The notes beneath the pieces were generated by a model. It did not search any database, was not told the DNA's origin, and saw only the letters and a program-made list of their open reading frames with translations. The position numbers were made by a program, and so were the translations under genes. 64,000 nucleotides of DNA, from assembly GCF_008868125.1 (NCBI RefSeq), contig NZ_WAAQ01000002.1, positions 1-64,000 of the forward strand, written 5' to 3'. This DNA is from Microbacterium maritypicum. Lineage in GTDB: Bacteria; Actinomycetota; Actinomycetes; Actinomycetales; Microbacteriaceae. Within the stretch, counting starts at the first letter, position 1. Each line of letters starts with the position of its first letter. This document shows, one piece after another, positions 35,506 through 44,231 of this stretch.

Positions 35506-36339
35506 ATGACTACGACAATCATCACGAAGCGCTCGTGGGCACACAGCCTCGGCACGGGTGGCAAGTTCGTCATCCTCGGGTTGGCGGCCTTCCTCACTCT
35601 CGGGCCCGTCGTGTGGACCCTCGTCACGGCGCTCTCGCCCACCGACAGCGTCACACAAGAGGTCACGGTCGGATTCGGTGCGTTCGCCGACGTCTTCACC
35701 AAGATCCCGCTCTGGCTGTATGCCTGGAACAGCGCGCTCGTGGTGATGCTCGTCGCAGCGGGGCAGATGCTCTCTGCCGCGATGGCGGGCTACGTCTTCG
35801 CCAAGTTCGAGTTCCGCAGCAAGAAGATCCTGTTCGCCCTGATTCTCGCGACCATGATGGTCCCGCTGCAGGTCACGATCGTGCCCGTGTTCATGCTGGT
35901 GAGGGGCATGGGTCTCGCCGACACCCTGCTGGCACTCATCGTGCCCGCCCTGCCCACCGCATTCGGCACGTTCCTGATGCGGCAGTACTTCATGGGGATC
36001 CCGACCGAACTGGGTGAAGCCGCTCAGCTCGACGGCGCCGGCCCCTGGCGCACGTTCTTCGGCGTGTACCTGCCGCTGGCGACGCCGGCTCTCGCGATCG
36101 TCGGCATCCTCGCCTTCAACTATCACTGGAACGAGTTCTTCCGACCGCTCATCATGACCATCAGCGATCAGAACTTCACCCTGCCACTGGGACTCGTGAC
36201 GCTGCAGGGCAACCTCGGCACCGGCAGCATCTCGACGGTGCTCGCCGGCGTGATCCTCTCGATGATCCCTGCGCTCCTGGTGTTCTTCTTCGGGCAGAAG
36301 CCGCTGCGCGAAGGACTCACAGCGGGCGTCGGCAAGTGA
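35506..36339 (+). CDS. Carbohydrate ABC transporter permease, MalG type
   Basis: Protein of 277 aa with six helices and EAA motif ELGEAAQLDGAGPWRTFFGV near residue 166. It lies 7 bp after the partner permease, with GTGAGG upstream of its ATG. No ATPase gene follows; energy must come from a shared ATPase encoded elsewhere. Confidence 0.94.
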   Translation: MTTTIITKRSWAHSLGTGGKFVILGLAAFLTLGPVVWTLVTALSPTDSVTQEVTVGFGAFADVFTKIPLWLYAWNSALVVMLVAAGQMLSAAMAGYVFAKFEFRSKKILFALILATMMVPLQVTIVPVFMLVRGMGLADTLLALIVPALPTAFGTFLMRQYFMGIPTELGEAAQLDGAGPWRTFFGVYLPLATPALAIVGILAFNYHWNEFFRPLIMTISDQNFTLPLGLVTLQGNLGTGSISTVLAGVILSMIPALLVFFFGQKPLREGLTAGVGK

Positions 36340-36375
36340 CGCACGCCCCCATCAAGTAGAAAGACGACTGCCCCG

Positions 36376-37887
36376 GTGACCCCTACTGACCTTCCCCCGG
36401 TCCGCACCACGAGCCCGCGCATGCACTTCGCTCCGCGCAACAACTGGATGAACGATCCGAACGGTCTCGTCTTCCACGACGGCCTGTACCACCTGTACTT
36501 CCAGTACAACCCGCAGGGTGTCGAACACGCCAACCTCAGCTGGGGACATGCGACGAGCGCCGATCTCCTGCGATGGACCGAGCACGACCCTGCGATCCTG
36601 TGGGACGACACGGCGCAGATCTACTCCGGCTCCGTCGTGGTCGATCACGGCAACACCTCCGGCTTCGGCACCGACCAGGATCCGGCGTTGGTGGCGCTCT
36701 ACACGGCAGCTGCGCCTGGACGCCAGGCGCAGGCTATCGCACACAGCACGGACGGCGGGTACGTCTGGACGAAGTACGACGGTAATCCGGTGCTCGACCG
36801 CGGCACGAGCGACTTCCGCGATCCGAAGGTGTTCCGGTACGACGACGGAGGGGACGGGTACTGGGTGATGGTCGCGGTCGAGGCCGAAGACCGCCAGGTG
36901 CTGTTCCACCGCTCCGACGACCTCACGACCTGGACCTTCCTCTCGTCGTACGGTCCCGCGGGCCCAGTCGGCGGTGTGTGGGAGTGTCCTGACATGTTTC
37001 CGCTCGCGGTCGACGGTGATGACGACGATGTGCGCTGGGTGCTGTTGATCAGCCTCAACCCCGGCGGTATCGCAGGCGGTTCGGGGACGCACTACGTGGT
37101 GGGCGATTTCGACGGTACGACATTCCGCGCCTCCGTTCCCCACCCCGCTCCGCCGCGTGAGCTGCTGAGAGACGGCAGTCAGTCCCGCGACGAGCTCGAA
37201 CGCTATGGCTGGATCGATTTCGGACCCGATTGCTACGCCGGTGTCACGTTCGACGGCCTGGCTCGCGACGAGCGGACGCTCATCGCCTGGATGGACAACT
37301 GGGAGTATGCCGGTCGCATACCGGGTGGGGACTCCGACGAACACCGCAGTGCGATGACGCTACCTCGCCGGCTCTCGCTCACGCGCGACGAAGTGGGGGC
37401 CGAACGCCTGCGGCAGCACCCGGCGGTCGACCTCGATCCCGGCGAGAGCATCGACCTCGCCGGTGTGACCGGCAGCGTCGTGCTCGCCGAAGGGGTCGCC
37501 GGAGCCGCGCGGGTCGGCTTCACCGCGACGTTCGGCGATGCGCAGAGCGTCGAGCTGCACATCGAGTCGGCATCGGATGACGGTCGGGTCGTGATCCGTC
37601 AGGACCGTACGAGCGGACGCATCGAACTCGTCCGCTCCGGCGAGAGGATGCCGTTGGGCTTTCACAGGTCTCCGTCGATGCGTCTCGACCGGCCACGCGA
37701 GGTCGGATGGGACCTCTGGATCGACGATCTGAACGAGCGGGTGTCGTCCATCGAGCTGTTCGCCCAGAACGGCGAGAGGGTGCTCACCGCGCTGGTCCCC
37801 GTCGCGTCGCCGCGCACGTACACCGTGGCAGCCATCGGAGGAACGCTGCACGGGGCGCGCGCCGATGTCGCGGAGCGGGGATGCTGA
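36376..37887 (+). CDS. Glycoside hydrolase family 32, levanase/inulinase/fructosidase
   Basis: Hydrolyses beta-fructofuranosides. Length 503 aa. It has the three GH32 acid signatures: WMNDPNG with the nucleophile Asp near residue 26, FRDPKVF with the stabilising Asp, and WECPD with the acid/base Glu. A C-terminal beta-sandwich follows (residues ~355-500). No signal peptide is present, so it acts in the cytoplasm on sugars brought in by the adjacent importer. The GTG start at 36376 is the closest start before the conserved MHFAPRNNWMNDPNG segment. The end overlaps the kinase gene by 7 bp. Confidence 0.94.
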   Translation: MTPTDLPPVRTTSPRMHFAPRNNWMNDPNGLVFHDGLYHLYFQYNPQGVEHANLSWGHATSADLLRWTEHDPAILWDDTAQIYSGSVVVDHGNTSGFGTDQDPALVALYTAAAPGRQAQAIAHSTDGGYVWTKYDGNPVLDRGTSDFRDPKVFRYDDGGDGYWVMVAVEAEDRQVLFHRSDDLTTWTFLSSYGPAGPVGGVWECPDMFPLAVDGDDDDVRWVLLISLNPGGIAGGSGTHYVVGDFDGTTFRASVPHPAPPRELLRDGSQSRDELERYGWIDFGPDCYAGVTFDGLARDERTLIAWMDNWEYAGRIPGGDSDEHRSAMTLPRRLSLTRDEVGAERLRQHPAVDLDPGESIDLAGVTGSVVLAEGVAGAARVGFTATFGDAQSVELHIESASDDGRVVIRQDRTSGRIELVRSGERMPLGFHRSPSMRLDRPREVGWDLWIDDLNERVSSIELFAQNGERVLTALVPVASPRTYTVAAIGGTLHGARADVAERGC

Positions 37888-38819
37888 CCACCCGCTGCCT
37901 CGTCGTCGGTGAAGCTCTCGTCGATGTCGTCGACGGCGTGCCCCACCCGGGCGGATCGCCCATGAACGTGGCCATCGGCCTCGCCAGGCTGGGGATCGAT
38001 ACGAGATTTCTCACCCGGATCGGAGACGACGAGTACGGTCGGATGCTTGGCGAGCATCTCGTCCGTGAGGGCGTCGCTCTGACCGCGGCGAGTCTCAGGG
38101 TCGGGGAGTGCACCTCTCGTGCCACCGCCGTGATCGGCACGGACGGCGCGGCCGTCTACGACTTCGACATCGAATGGACCTTGTCCGAGTCGACCGCGAT
38201 CGCCGAGGCGGCGGAGGCCGACGTCATCCACGTCGGGTCGATCGGTGCGTCGCTCGAACCCGGGGCGACCGCCGTCCGCGCGATGCTCCGAACGGTCTCG
38301 AGCCGCACTCTGCGCACGTACGACCCGAACATCCGGCCGGCGCTTCTCCGACCGCGAGCTGCAGCCGTGGCGCGCGTCGAAACGATCATGGCCGCATCGC
38401 ACGTCGTGAAGCTCAGCGACGAGGATGCCGACTGGCTCTACCCCGGTCGCGCTGTCGATGATGTGCTCGCGCACCTGCTCGCTCGGGGTGCCAGGATGGC
38501 CGTTGTCACGAGGGGCGGGATCGGGTGCACCCTGGCGATCGCGGGTGGTGGGCGGCCGGTGACGAGGCAGGCGGTCCCGGTGAGCGTGGTCGACACGATC
38601 GGTGCCGGTGACGCCTTCATGTCCGGCCTCGTTTACGGACTCGTCTCTGGGGGCCTCGTTTCGGCGCTCACCGCCGAGGTCTTCGCCCCCGACGCCGATC
38701 TCCTGAGGGCGCTCGAGCGAGTCGTCGACACTGCGCTCGCCAGTGCGGCCGTCGCGGTGTCTCGCACCGGCGCTGCCCCGCCGCACCTGGGCGAGTTGGC
38801 GCACAGTTCGGTGTCCTGA
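37881..38819 (+). CDS. PfkB-family sugar kinase, probable fructokinase
   Basis: Protein of 312 aa. N-terminal VVGEALVDVVDG and HPGGSPMNVAIGLARLG (sugar-binding Gly-Gly), and the C-terminal PfkB signature DTIGAGDAFMSGLVYGL with catalytic Asp. It probably phosphorylates fructose released by the GH32 enzyme to fructose 6-phosphate. ATG at 37881 overlaps the GH32 stop; longer frames upstream are inside GH32. Last gene of the operon. Confidence 0.92.
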   Translation: MLTTRCLVVGEALVDVVDGVPHPGGSPMNVAIGLARLGIDTRFLTRIGDDEYGRMLGEHLVREGVALTAASLRVGECTSRATAVIGTDGAAVYDFDIEWTLSESTAIAEAAEADVIHVGSIGASLEPGATAVRAMLRTVSSRTLRTYDPNIRPALLRPRAAAVARVETIMAASHVVKLSDEDADWLYPGRAVDDVLAHLLARGARMAVVTRGGIGCTLAIAGGGRPVTRQAVPVSVVDTIGAGDAFMSGLVYGLVSGGLVSALTAEVFAPDADLLRALERVVDTALASAAVAVSRTGAAPPHLGELAHSSVS

Positions 38820-38864
38820 CGCGGTCTCGCGCGGTGACGGCAGCGTCGGTGTCGCAGAAACCGC

Positions 38865-38908
38865 TTGACACCCGATCCGCTCAGGCATAACGTACAACCA
38901 AATGGTTG
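38865..38908 (+). promoter_or_regulatory. Promoter and operator of the ArsR/SRPBCC pair
   Basis: TTGACA (38865-38870), exactly 17 bp, TAACGT (38888-38893). The palindrome CAACCA-AA-TGGTTG (38895-38908) covers the expected transcription start and the ATG at 38902. The message is probably leaderless and the ArsR protein probably represses its own start. Confidence 0.75.
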
Positions 38909-39291
38909 CACAAAGAGAACTGAGCGAAGCGGAGGTCGACCGTGTCTTCCACGCACTGGCCGCGTCGACCCGGCGCGACATCCTGCGCCGGACGATCGAG
39001 CGCGAGCAGTCGGTCTCGACCCTCGCCGCAGAATACGAGATGTCGTTCGCCGCGGTGCAGAAGCACGTCGCCGTGCTCGAGGCCGCGAACCTCATCGTCA
39101 AGCGCGCCGAGGGACGCGAGCGGCTCGTCCGCGCGAACCCCGAGATGATCGCCCGCGCCAAGGCGCTCCTCGCCCGATACGAAGAGTTGTGGCGGTCGCG
39201 CATCGCCCGACTCGACGACCTGCTGGCCGAGACGCCTCGGTCCGGCTCATCCGACACCAGCGACAACTACAAGAACGAGCAAGGAGACTGA
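38902..39291 (+). CDS. ArsR-family transcriptional regulator
   Basis: Protein of 129 aa, one winged-helix domain: VFHALAASTRRDILRRTIE, VSTLAAEYEMSFAAVQKHVAVLEAANLI, then a wing and a C-terminal helix. No metal-binding Cys pair is seen, so it belongs to the non-metal ArsR group usually found beside SRPBCC genes. The ATG at 38902 lies 8 bases after a -10 box and inside a palindrome, so it is likely leaderless and self-repressed. Its stop lies 2 bp from the SRPBCC gene. Confidence 0.94.
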   Translation: MVAQRELSEAEVDRVFHALAASTRRDILRRTIEREQSVSTLAAEYEMSFAAVQKHVAVLEAANLIVKRAEGRERLVRANPEMIARAKALLARYEELWRSRIARLDDLLAETPRSGSSDTSDNYKNEQGD

Positions 39292-39293
39292 AC

Positions 39294-40271
39294 ATGCCTG
39301 TCACCGACGTCACCACCGATGCCGAGAACCTGACCATGACCGTGGTCGCCGACTTCGCAGCCCCCATCGAGCGAGTGTGGAGCGCGTACTCCGACCCGCG
39401 TCAGCTCGAGCGCTTCTGGGGTCCTCCCGGGTGGCCGGCCACCTTCACCGCCTGGGACCACACCGTCGGCGGGCGTGCGGTCTACTCGATGAGTGGTCCG
39501 CGCGGGGAGAAGTCGTCAGGGGCGTGGGAGTTCGTGTCGATCGACGCGCCGAAGAGCTTCGAGGTCATCGACTCGTTCGTCGATGAGAGCGGTAAGCCGC
39601 TCGACGGCTTCCCCGCGCAGCGGATGTCGTTCGTCTTCGAGCCCACCGCCGAAGGCACCCGCATGGTCACCACGAGCCACTTCGACTCGGTCGATGCGCT
39701 CGAGCAGGTCGTCGAGATGGGTCAGGTCGAGGGCCTCAAGATGGCGATGGCGCAGCTCGACACCGTGCTGCAGGACCTCCGCGACTACGCACAGGGCAAG
39801 GGCACGCGCGTCGAGCTGCTCGACGACACGCACGTGCGCATCACTCGTCTGGTCGAGGGGCCGCGCGAGCTGGTGTGGCGTGCCCACTTCGAGCCCGAGC
39901 TCATCCGCAAGTGGATGCTCGGACCCGACGGCTGGGAGATGACGGAATGCGTCGCCGCCACCGAGGTGGGCCAGTCCTACCGCAACTCGTGGGCGCCGGT
40001 CGGCGACACCGAAGGGGAGCCGTTCGGCTTCGAGGGGCAGGCGCTCCTGATCGACGCCCCGCGCCGCGCCGTCAGCACCGAGCGGATGCAGGGCATGCCT
40101 GTCGAGACGCTCAACGACCTGAACCTGTACGAGGAGGACGGTGCGACCCTGGTCACGCTGCTCATCGAGTACCCCGACAAGGAGACGCGCGACATGATCC
40201 TCGCCACCGGCATGGCCGACGGCATGGAGTCGTCGTTCGCCCGCCTGGAGCGGGAGCTGCTCTCCGTCTGA
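39294..40271 (+). CDS. Tandem SRPBCC (AHSA1-like) protein
   Basis: Protein of 325 aa with two AHSA1/START-type domains: residues ~10-155 (FAAPIERVWSAYSDPRQLERFWGPPG) and ~165-320 (VEGPRELVWRAHFEPELIRKWMLGPD). Each forms a hydrophobic ligand pocket. Coupled to the ArsR regulator gene (2 bp), a very common pairing in actinobacteria, where the ligand is usually unknown. AAGGAGA precedes the start. A strong hairpin follows. Confidence 0.92.
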   Translation: MPVTDVTTDAENLTMTVVADFAAPIERVWSAYSDPRQLERFWGPPGWPATFTAWDHTVGGRAVYSMSGPRGEKSSGAWEFVSIDAPKSFEVIDSFVDESGKPLDGFPAQRMSFVFEPTAEGTRMVTTSHFDSVDALEQVVEMGQVEGLKMAMAQLDTVLQDLRDYAQGKGTRVELLDDTHVRITRLVEGPRELVWRAHFEPELIRKWMLGPDGWEMTECVAATEVGQSYRNSWAPVGDTEGEPFGFEGQALLIDAPRRAVSTERMQGMPVETLNDLNLYEEDGATLVTLLIEYPDKETRDMILATGMADGMESSFARLERELLSV

Positions 40272-40289
40272 GCGCGCACAACTCCGGAC

Positions 40290-40321
40290 GAACCGGCCGG
40301 ATCCGCCAGGATCCGGCCGGT
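40290..40321 (+). terminator. Terminator after the SRPBCC gene
   Basis: Perfect 14-bp stem: AACCGGCCGGATCC (40290-40303) with 40308-40321, loop GCCA, followed by TCGCC. Lies 19 bp after the stop. Confidence 0.8.
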
Positions 40322-40417
40322 TTCGCCGTCTGCGGGCACCCCTCTTCCTGAGTTGTGAACGCGGCAGGCGGACGCCGACAGGCGGAACCCGGCCGCTCGG
40401 GATAAAGTGGCGACACG

Positions 40418-41770
40418 ATGAGGATCACGCGCCGCACTCTGCTCCTCGGCGCCGGAGCCGGTGTCGCTTCGGTTCTTCTCGCCTCCTGCACCCCGGAACC
40501 GACACCCACGCCGACGCCCACTCGCACCCGCGAGCCGGAGCCGCCGCCCGGCGTCCCCGCCGCAGCCGGCAGCATCCGCAGCACCTGGACCACCGATCCC
40601 TACGCCCTCGGCGCCGCCAGTTTCACACCCGTCGGCGTGCTCGCCGGCACGCGCCTCGCGCTGGGCGCCCCCGTGGACGCACGCCTGTTCTTCGCGGGCG
40701 AGGCGACGGATGAGGACGCTCCCGGCACGGTGCGCGGCGCGATCAGCTCGGGCACGCGCGCGGCAGAAGAGCTTCTGGTCCCGGCGACCTCAGGGGAGCG
40801 CGTCGCGGTCGTGGGGGCGGGGCTCGCCGGCGCCACCGCTGCCGCTGTGCTCGCCGAGGGCGGCATGGAGGTCACCGTCTTCGAGGCGAGGGACCGGGTC
40901 GGCGGGCGCATGCACTCCCGCGTCGACGACTCGTGGCCCCTGCCGGTGCAGCTCGGCGCCTGGCTCTTCGGCACGGACGACGCCGAGGTGCTCGACCTGA
41001 TGAGCAGCGGAGACGTCGGCGTCGTCGAACTGGCGGGTCAGCTCTGGCACGGGCCCGAGGGCGACCTCGACCCGATCGACCCCCAGCCTTTCGACGCGGC
41101 GATCACAGCGGCGCAGGCCGCCCCCGAAGACTCCTCGGTCACCGATGCGTTGACCGCCGCGGGTATCGATCCGAGTGATCCGGCGACCGCGGCCCTGCTC
41201 GCGATCCTCGCCGCCCGCACCGGTGCCGGCGCCGACGAACTGTCGAGCTGGTTCGCGCCTCCCCTGCCCACGGGAGACCCGAAGGCCGCGACCGGCGACG
41301 TCGCACCGTTCATCGAGCAGGCCCTCGACGGGGTCAAGGTGGGGCTCAACTCTCCGGTCGCCCGCCTCGCCTACGACGATTCCGGGGTGAGCGTGCGCCT
41401 CGGCACCGGTGAGGCGCTGTCATTCGATCGGGTCATCGTGACGGTTCCACTCGGAGTGCTCCAAGACCGCAGCATCGAGTTCGACCCGCCCCTGCCATTC
41501 TCCAATCGCGGGGCGATCTCGGCACTCGGCATGGGCGCGATCGAGACGGTCTGGCTGCGGTGGGACGAGCCGTTCTGGGAGAACGACGAGGCCATCTGGC
41601 ACTCCGTCGGCGCCGACGTGGCCATCGCGACCTGGATCAATCTGCGACCCGCGACCGGCGAGAACGTGCTCGTCGGGATCGTCGGCGGCGCGGCGGCAGC
41701 GGAGTTCGCGAAGCTCGACGAAGACGAGGCGATCGAAGCGGCCCTCGCCTCGCTCGCCCTCTACGTCTGA
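40418..41770 (+). CDS. Exported flavin amine oxidase-like lipoprotein with permuted FAD motifs
   Basis: Protein of 450 aa. The leader ITRRTLLLGAGAGVASVLL ends in a lipobox at Cys24 and has an RR pair (Tat-like), then a Thr-Pro-rich linker. The order of conserved parts is unusual. The family's C-terminal FAD segment comes first: TWTTDPYALGAASF at 56-69, then FFAGEATDEDAPGTVRGA (91-108) and SGTRAAEEL. Only afterwards comes the Rossmann start VAVVGAGLAGATAA (129-142) with VFEARDRVGGRMHS. The protein then ends at ASLALYV, about where the W-x2-DP segment would normally begin. This fits a circular permutation. All FAD-contacting parts are present, so an active fold is possible. Substrate unknown. 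The 3' end overlaps the convergent Pr6Pr gene by 10 bp. Confidence 0.88.
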   Translation: MRITRRTLLLGAGAGVASVLLASCTPEPTPTPTPTRTREPEPPPGVPAAAGSIRSTWTTDPYALGAASFTPVGVLAGTRLALGAPVDARLFFAGEATDEDAPGTVRGAISSGTRAAEELLVPATSGERVAVVGAGLAGATAAAVLAEGGMEVTVFEARDRVGGRMHSRVDDSWPLPVQLGAWLFGTDDAEVLDLMSSGDVGVVELAGQLWHGPEGDLDPIDPQPFDAAITAAQAAPEDSSVTDALTAAGIDPSDPATAALLAILAARTGAGADELSSWFAPPLPTGDPKAATGDVAPFIEQALDGVKVGLNSPVARLAYDDSGVSVRLGTGEALSFDRVIVTVPLGVLQDRSIEFDPPLPFSNRGAISALGMGAIETVWLRWDEPFWENDEAIWHSVGADVAIATWINLRPATGENVLVGIVGGAAAAEFAKLDEDEAIEAALASLALYV

Positions 41771-42468
41771 CCGACCCGTTCGCCGGCTCTCGCCTGCTCC
41801 GGCGTCGATGCCTGCGCAGTGCCCTCGGTTTTCCCGCGCAGCCGTTTCGGTACCGGCATGCGGCTGATGAGCACGAGGAGGGTGGCGACGGCGGCGAACG
41901 TGCCGAGCGCGATCGCCGATGAGATCAGGAACTCCATCGGACCGCTCACCTGCCGCGGATCGAGGAAGTAGTACGGGTACCAGCCGATCAGCGGGCCGCG
42001 GATCATGGTGGCGACGCCCCAGATCACCGGGTACGCCAGCGACACCGGGATCACGCGCCACGGGACGGAGCGGTGACCGGGTGCGAGTGCCCAGGCCGCC
42101 ACGGTCACTGCGGGGAGCCAGAAGTGCAGCACCTGATCCGACCAGGGCACGTCGATGCGGATGCCGCGGATGCCGGCCTGCCAGACCAGGATGGCGAACA
42201 CGAGTCCGGCCGTGATCGTCCAGGTCAGAACGAGTGCCAGGGCGACGGTGAGCCAGCGAGGATCCTTCGCGCGGCGCAGCGCGAGGATGCCGGCGACGGT
42301 GAGCAGCACCACGAAAGCGATGTTCGACTGGTTCGTCAGATAGGCGAAGAAGTTCTGGCTCGCGATCGTGTTCGATGCGAGACCCCAGGCGAGCCGGTGG
42401 ATGAGCGCCACGAGACAGACGGCGGCCGCGCTGAGGCGGAGCAGGCCGAAGACGGTACGCGCCTTCAC
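41761..42468 (-). CDS. Pr6Pr-family membrane protein
   Basis: Protein of 235 aa with about six hydrophobic helices, starting RTVFGLLRLSAAAVCLVALI, with FFAYLTNQSNIAFV after helix 1 and YPYYFLDP near helix 6. This matches the Pr6Pr (FAR-17a/AIG1-like) membrane family of actinobacteria; function is unknown. The C-terminal ~30 residues are hydrophilic. Its last 10 bases overlap the amine oxidase gene end to end. Confidence 0.85.
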   Translation of the reverse strand: MKARTVFGLLRLSAAAVCLVALIHRLAWGLASNTIASQNFFAYLTNQSNIAFVVLLTVAGILALRRAKDPRWLTVALALVLTWTITAGLVFAILVWQAGIRGIRIDVPWSDQVLHFWLPAVTVAAWALAPGHRSVPWRVIPVSLAYPVIWGVATMIRGPLIGWYPYYFLDPRQVSGPMEFLISSAIALGTFAAVATLLVLISRMPVPKRLRGKTEGTAQASTPEQARAGERVGQT

Positions 42469-42589
42469 CGCTGCGTCACCCGCGATTCCTTCATCTGCCG
42501 AGTCTACGGACCTCAGCTCGGAGGACCCGTTGTGCCGCAGAGGGCACGCGTCCCTGACAGTGGTGAGTCCGTGCGGGTGGTCCGGCCCG

Positions 42590-42979
42590 TCAGCGTCGGG
42601 GTTCGCGGGTCGACCACAGCGCCAGCGCGACGAGCACGGGCTGGAAGAACAGCCGCACGAAGCGCTTCATGTCCGTGTCGAGACCGAAGCCGTCGCGGTG
42701 GTGCATCCACTGCGCCACGTTGCCGGGGAACACGGCGACGAAGAACAGAGCGGCGATCGTGCCGACCGTGCGCCGACGGCGTCGTGTCAGCAGCAGGGCG
42801 GATCCGAGTGCGATCTCGGCCACGCCGGAGGCGAGCACCGTGGTGTCAGGATCCAGCGGCAGCGACTCGGGGACCTGCGCCTGGAACTCCTCGCGCGCCA
42901 CCGTGAGGTGCGAGACGCCCGCGAAGACGAGGGAGGCGCCGAGGAAGATACGGCCGATGGTGCGGGTGGGAGTCGACAT
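42590..42979 (-). CDS. DoxX-like membrane protein
   Basis: Protein of 129 aa with four hydrophobic segments (RIFLGASLVFAGVSHL, VLASGVAEIALGSALLL, VGTIAALFFVAVFPGN, FFQPVLVALALW) and the MHHRDGFG loop seen in DoxX-like proteins. The start at 42979 begins immediately before helix 1. Function unknown; some relatives take part in redox or thiol stress. Confidence 0.85.
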   Translation of the reverse strand: MSTPTRTIGRIFLGASLVFAGVSHLTVAREEFQAQVPESLPLDPDTTVLASGVAEIALGSALLLTRRRRRTVGTIAALFFVAVFPGNVAQWMHHRDGFGLDTDMKRFVRLFFQPVLVALALWSTREPRR

Positions 42980-43008
42980 GGTGCGAGTGTACGCCGCGGT
43001 CGCTGCGC

Positions 43009-43791
43009 TCAGATCAGGCGGCGGAGCGCCTCTTCGAGCGAGATGCCCTGAGCCTCGGCCCGGTCGCGCAGCCGTGCGTGCTCGTCGGAGGAGAGGGGGA
43101 TGCGCAGCTCGATCGGGTCGTCCGCCGGTGCGTCCCACCCGTCGAGGAGGTCGGCGGCCTCGGCCCAGAGCGGCTCAGCGACCGACGTCGGGGCCGCGGG
43201 GGAGGGCGCGAGTGCTGCGGCAGCCGACGTGCTCGACGATGCGGATGACGATGCGGCTGATGACGGCGCGGCGGACGAGGAAGCGGCGACCGGTGCCGAC
43301 GCGGCGACGGCGGCTCCGGCGTCTGCCGCGCGGGTGAAGCCGGGCCCTCGTCGCGGTTCCTGCTTCGCCTGGTAGGCCTTGGCCGCGGCGTTCGCGCGCT
43401 CGTCGGCGGCTTCGTTCAGCGGGTGTCCTGCGTGGCCCTTGACCCAGGAGAACTCGACGTTCCGGCCACGGATGGCCTCATCGATGCCCTCCAGCAGGTC
43501 GCGGTTGAGCACGGGCCCGCCGTCGGACTTGCGCCAGCCCTTGCGCTTCCACCCCGGCATCCACTTGGTCACGGAGTCGATCACGTAACGGCTGTCGCAT
43601 TCGATCAGCAGCTTCTCGTCGGTGCCCGCCGTCGCGAGCAGCAGCTCGAGCACGGCCCGCAGCTCGCCCTGGTTGTTGGTGCCGTGCGGGGATCCGCCGG
43701 CCGCCCAGTTCTCGTCGTCGATGTACCAGGCCCAGCCGTTGGGGCCGGGGTTACCCAGGGCGGAGCCGTCTGCGGCGGCGGTGATCGTCAT
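43009..43791 (-). CDS. rnhA: Ribonuclease HI with C-terminal extension
   Basis: Degrades the RNA strand of RNA-DNA hybrids. The catalytic acids are Asp8 (ADGSALGNPGP), Glu43 (NNQGELRAVLE), Asp66 (ECDSRYVID) and Asp130 (EAADERAN); His123 is in KGHAGHPLNE. The RNase domain ends near residue 145, the usual whole length. A further ~115 residues follow: an Ala/Ser/Pro low-complexity linker (~155-205) and a C-terminal segment ELRIPLSSDEHARLRDRAEA resembling ribbon-helix-helix DNA-binding proteins. The tail may add nucleic-acid binding (inference). Confidence 0.93.
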   Translation of the reverse strand: MTITAAADGSALGNPGPNGWAWYIDDENWAAGGSPHGTNNQGELRAVLELLLATAGTDEKLLIECDSRYVIDSVTKWMPGWKRKGWRKSDGGPVLNRDLLEGIDEAIRGRNVEFSWVKGHAGHPLNEAADERANAAAKAYQAKQEPRRGPGFTRAADAGAAVAASAPVAASSSAAPSSAASSSASSSTSAAAALAPSPAAPTSVAEPLWAEAADLLDGWDAPADDPIELRIPLSSDEHARLRDRAEAQGISLEEALRRLI

Positions 43792-43869
43792 CCCTCAACC
43801 GTAGCCGCGCGCCCGTCCTTCATTCGCACTCGGGCCGCAGGGATCGGACGCCACGCGCGTCGCGGAGGA

Positions 43870-43901
43870 GCCTCGCCGATCCGGCGATCCTGCCGCGAGG
43901 C
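43870..43901 (-). terminator. Hairpin after the small acidic protein gene
   Basis: GCCTCGC (43870-43876) pairs with GCGAGGC (43895-43901). It sits directly after the minus-strand stop at 43903. Short stem, so only a possible terminator. Confidence 0.4.
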
Positions 43902-43902
43902 G

Positions 43903-44157
43903 TCAGTCCTCTTCGGGATCTTCGCTCAGCGGCTCGGCGTTCTCGGTCGAGGCGGCCTCGGGGACGGGAGGTGCGACCGGGAACAGGACAGAGCTCAGGT
44001 CGCCGCTGGCCTCCGCGCCGAGGCCGATCGACAGCGGATCGACGACCGGCGCCGAGTCGAGCACATCCGTCTCGGAGCGCTCGAGCGGCTCCGAGGGCAG
44101 CACCCACTGGTTCTCTTGCTCTTCAGGCTTCTGCTGAAACAGTCCCATGGGTTCCAT
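43903..44157 (-). CDS. Small acidic hypothetical protein
   Basis: Protein of 84 aa (or 81 from the ATG at 44148), strongly acidic and Pro-rich, no signal peptide or helix-rich domain. Starts MGLFQQKPEEQENQWVLP after either start and ends in an acidic run. It gives the impression of a conserved short protein of related actinobacteria, but I cannot name a family. Probably disordered. Confidence 0.65.
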   Translation of the reverse strand: MEPMGLFQQKPEEQENQWVLPSEPLERSETDVLDSAPVVDPLSIGLGAEASGDLSSVLFPVAPPVPEAASTENAEPLSEDPEED

Positions 44158-44231
44158 TGTGAACCCGCATCGCGGCGAAGAGGCCGGACTCACACAGGAT
44201 TGATCGGATGCGGCCCGCGCGGGTGACGACG

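Noticed and set aside
37662..39266. 534-codon minus-strand frame across the PfkB kinase and ArsR genes
   Set aside because: Antisense shadow; Arg/Ser-rich without conserved motifs, and it crosses a good promoter and operator on the other strand.
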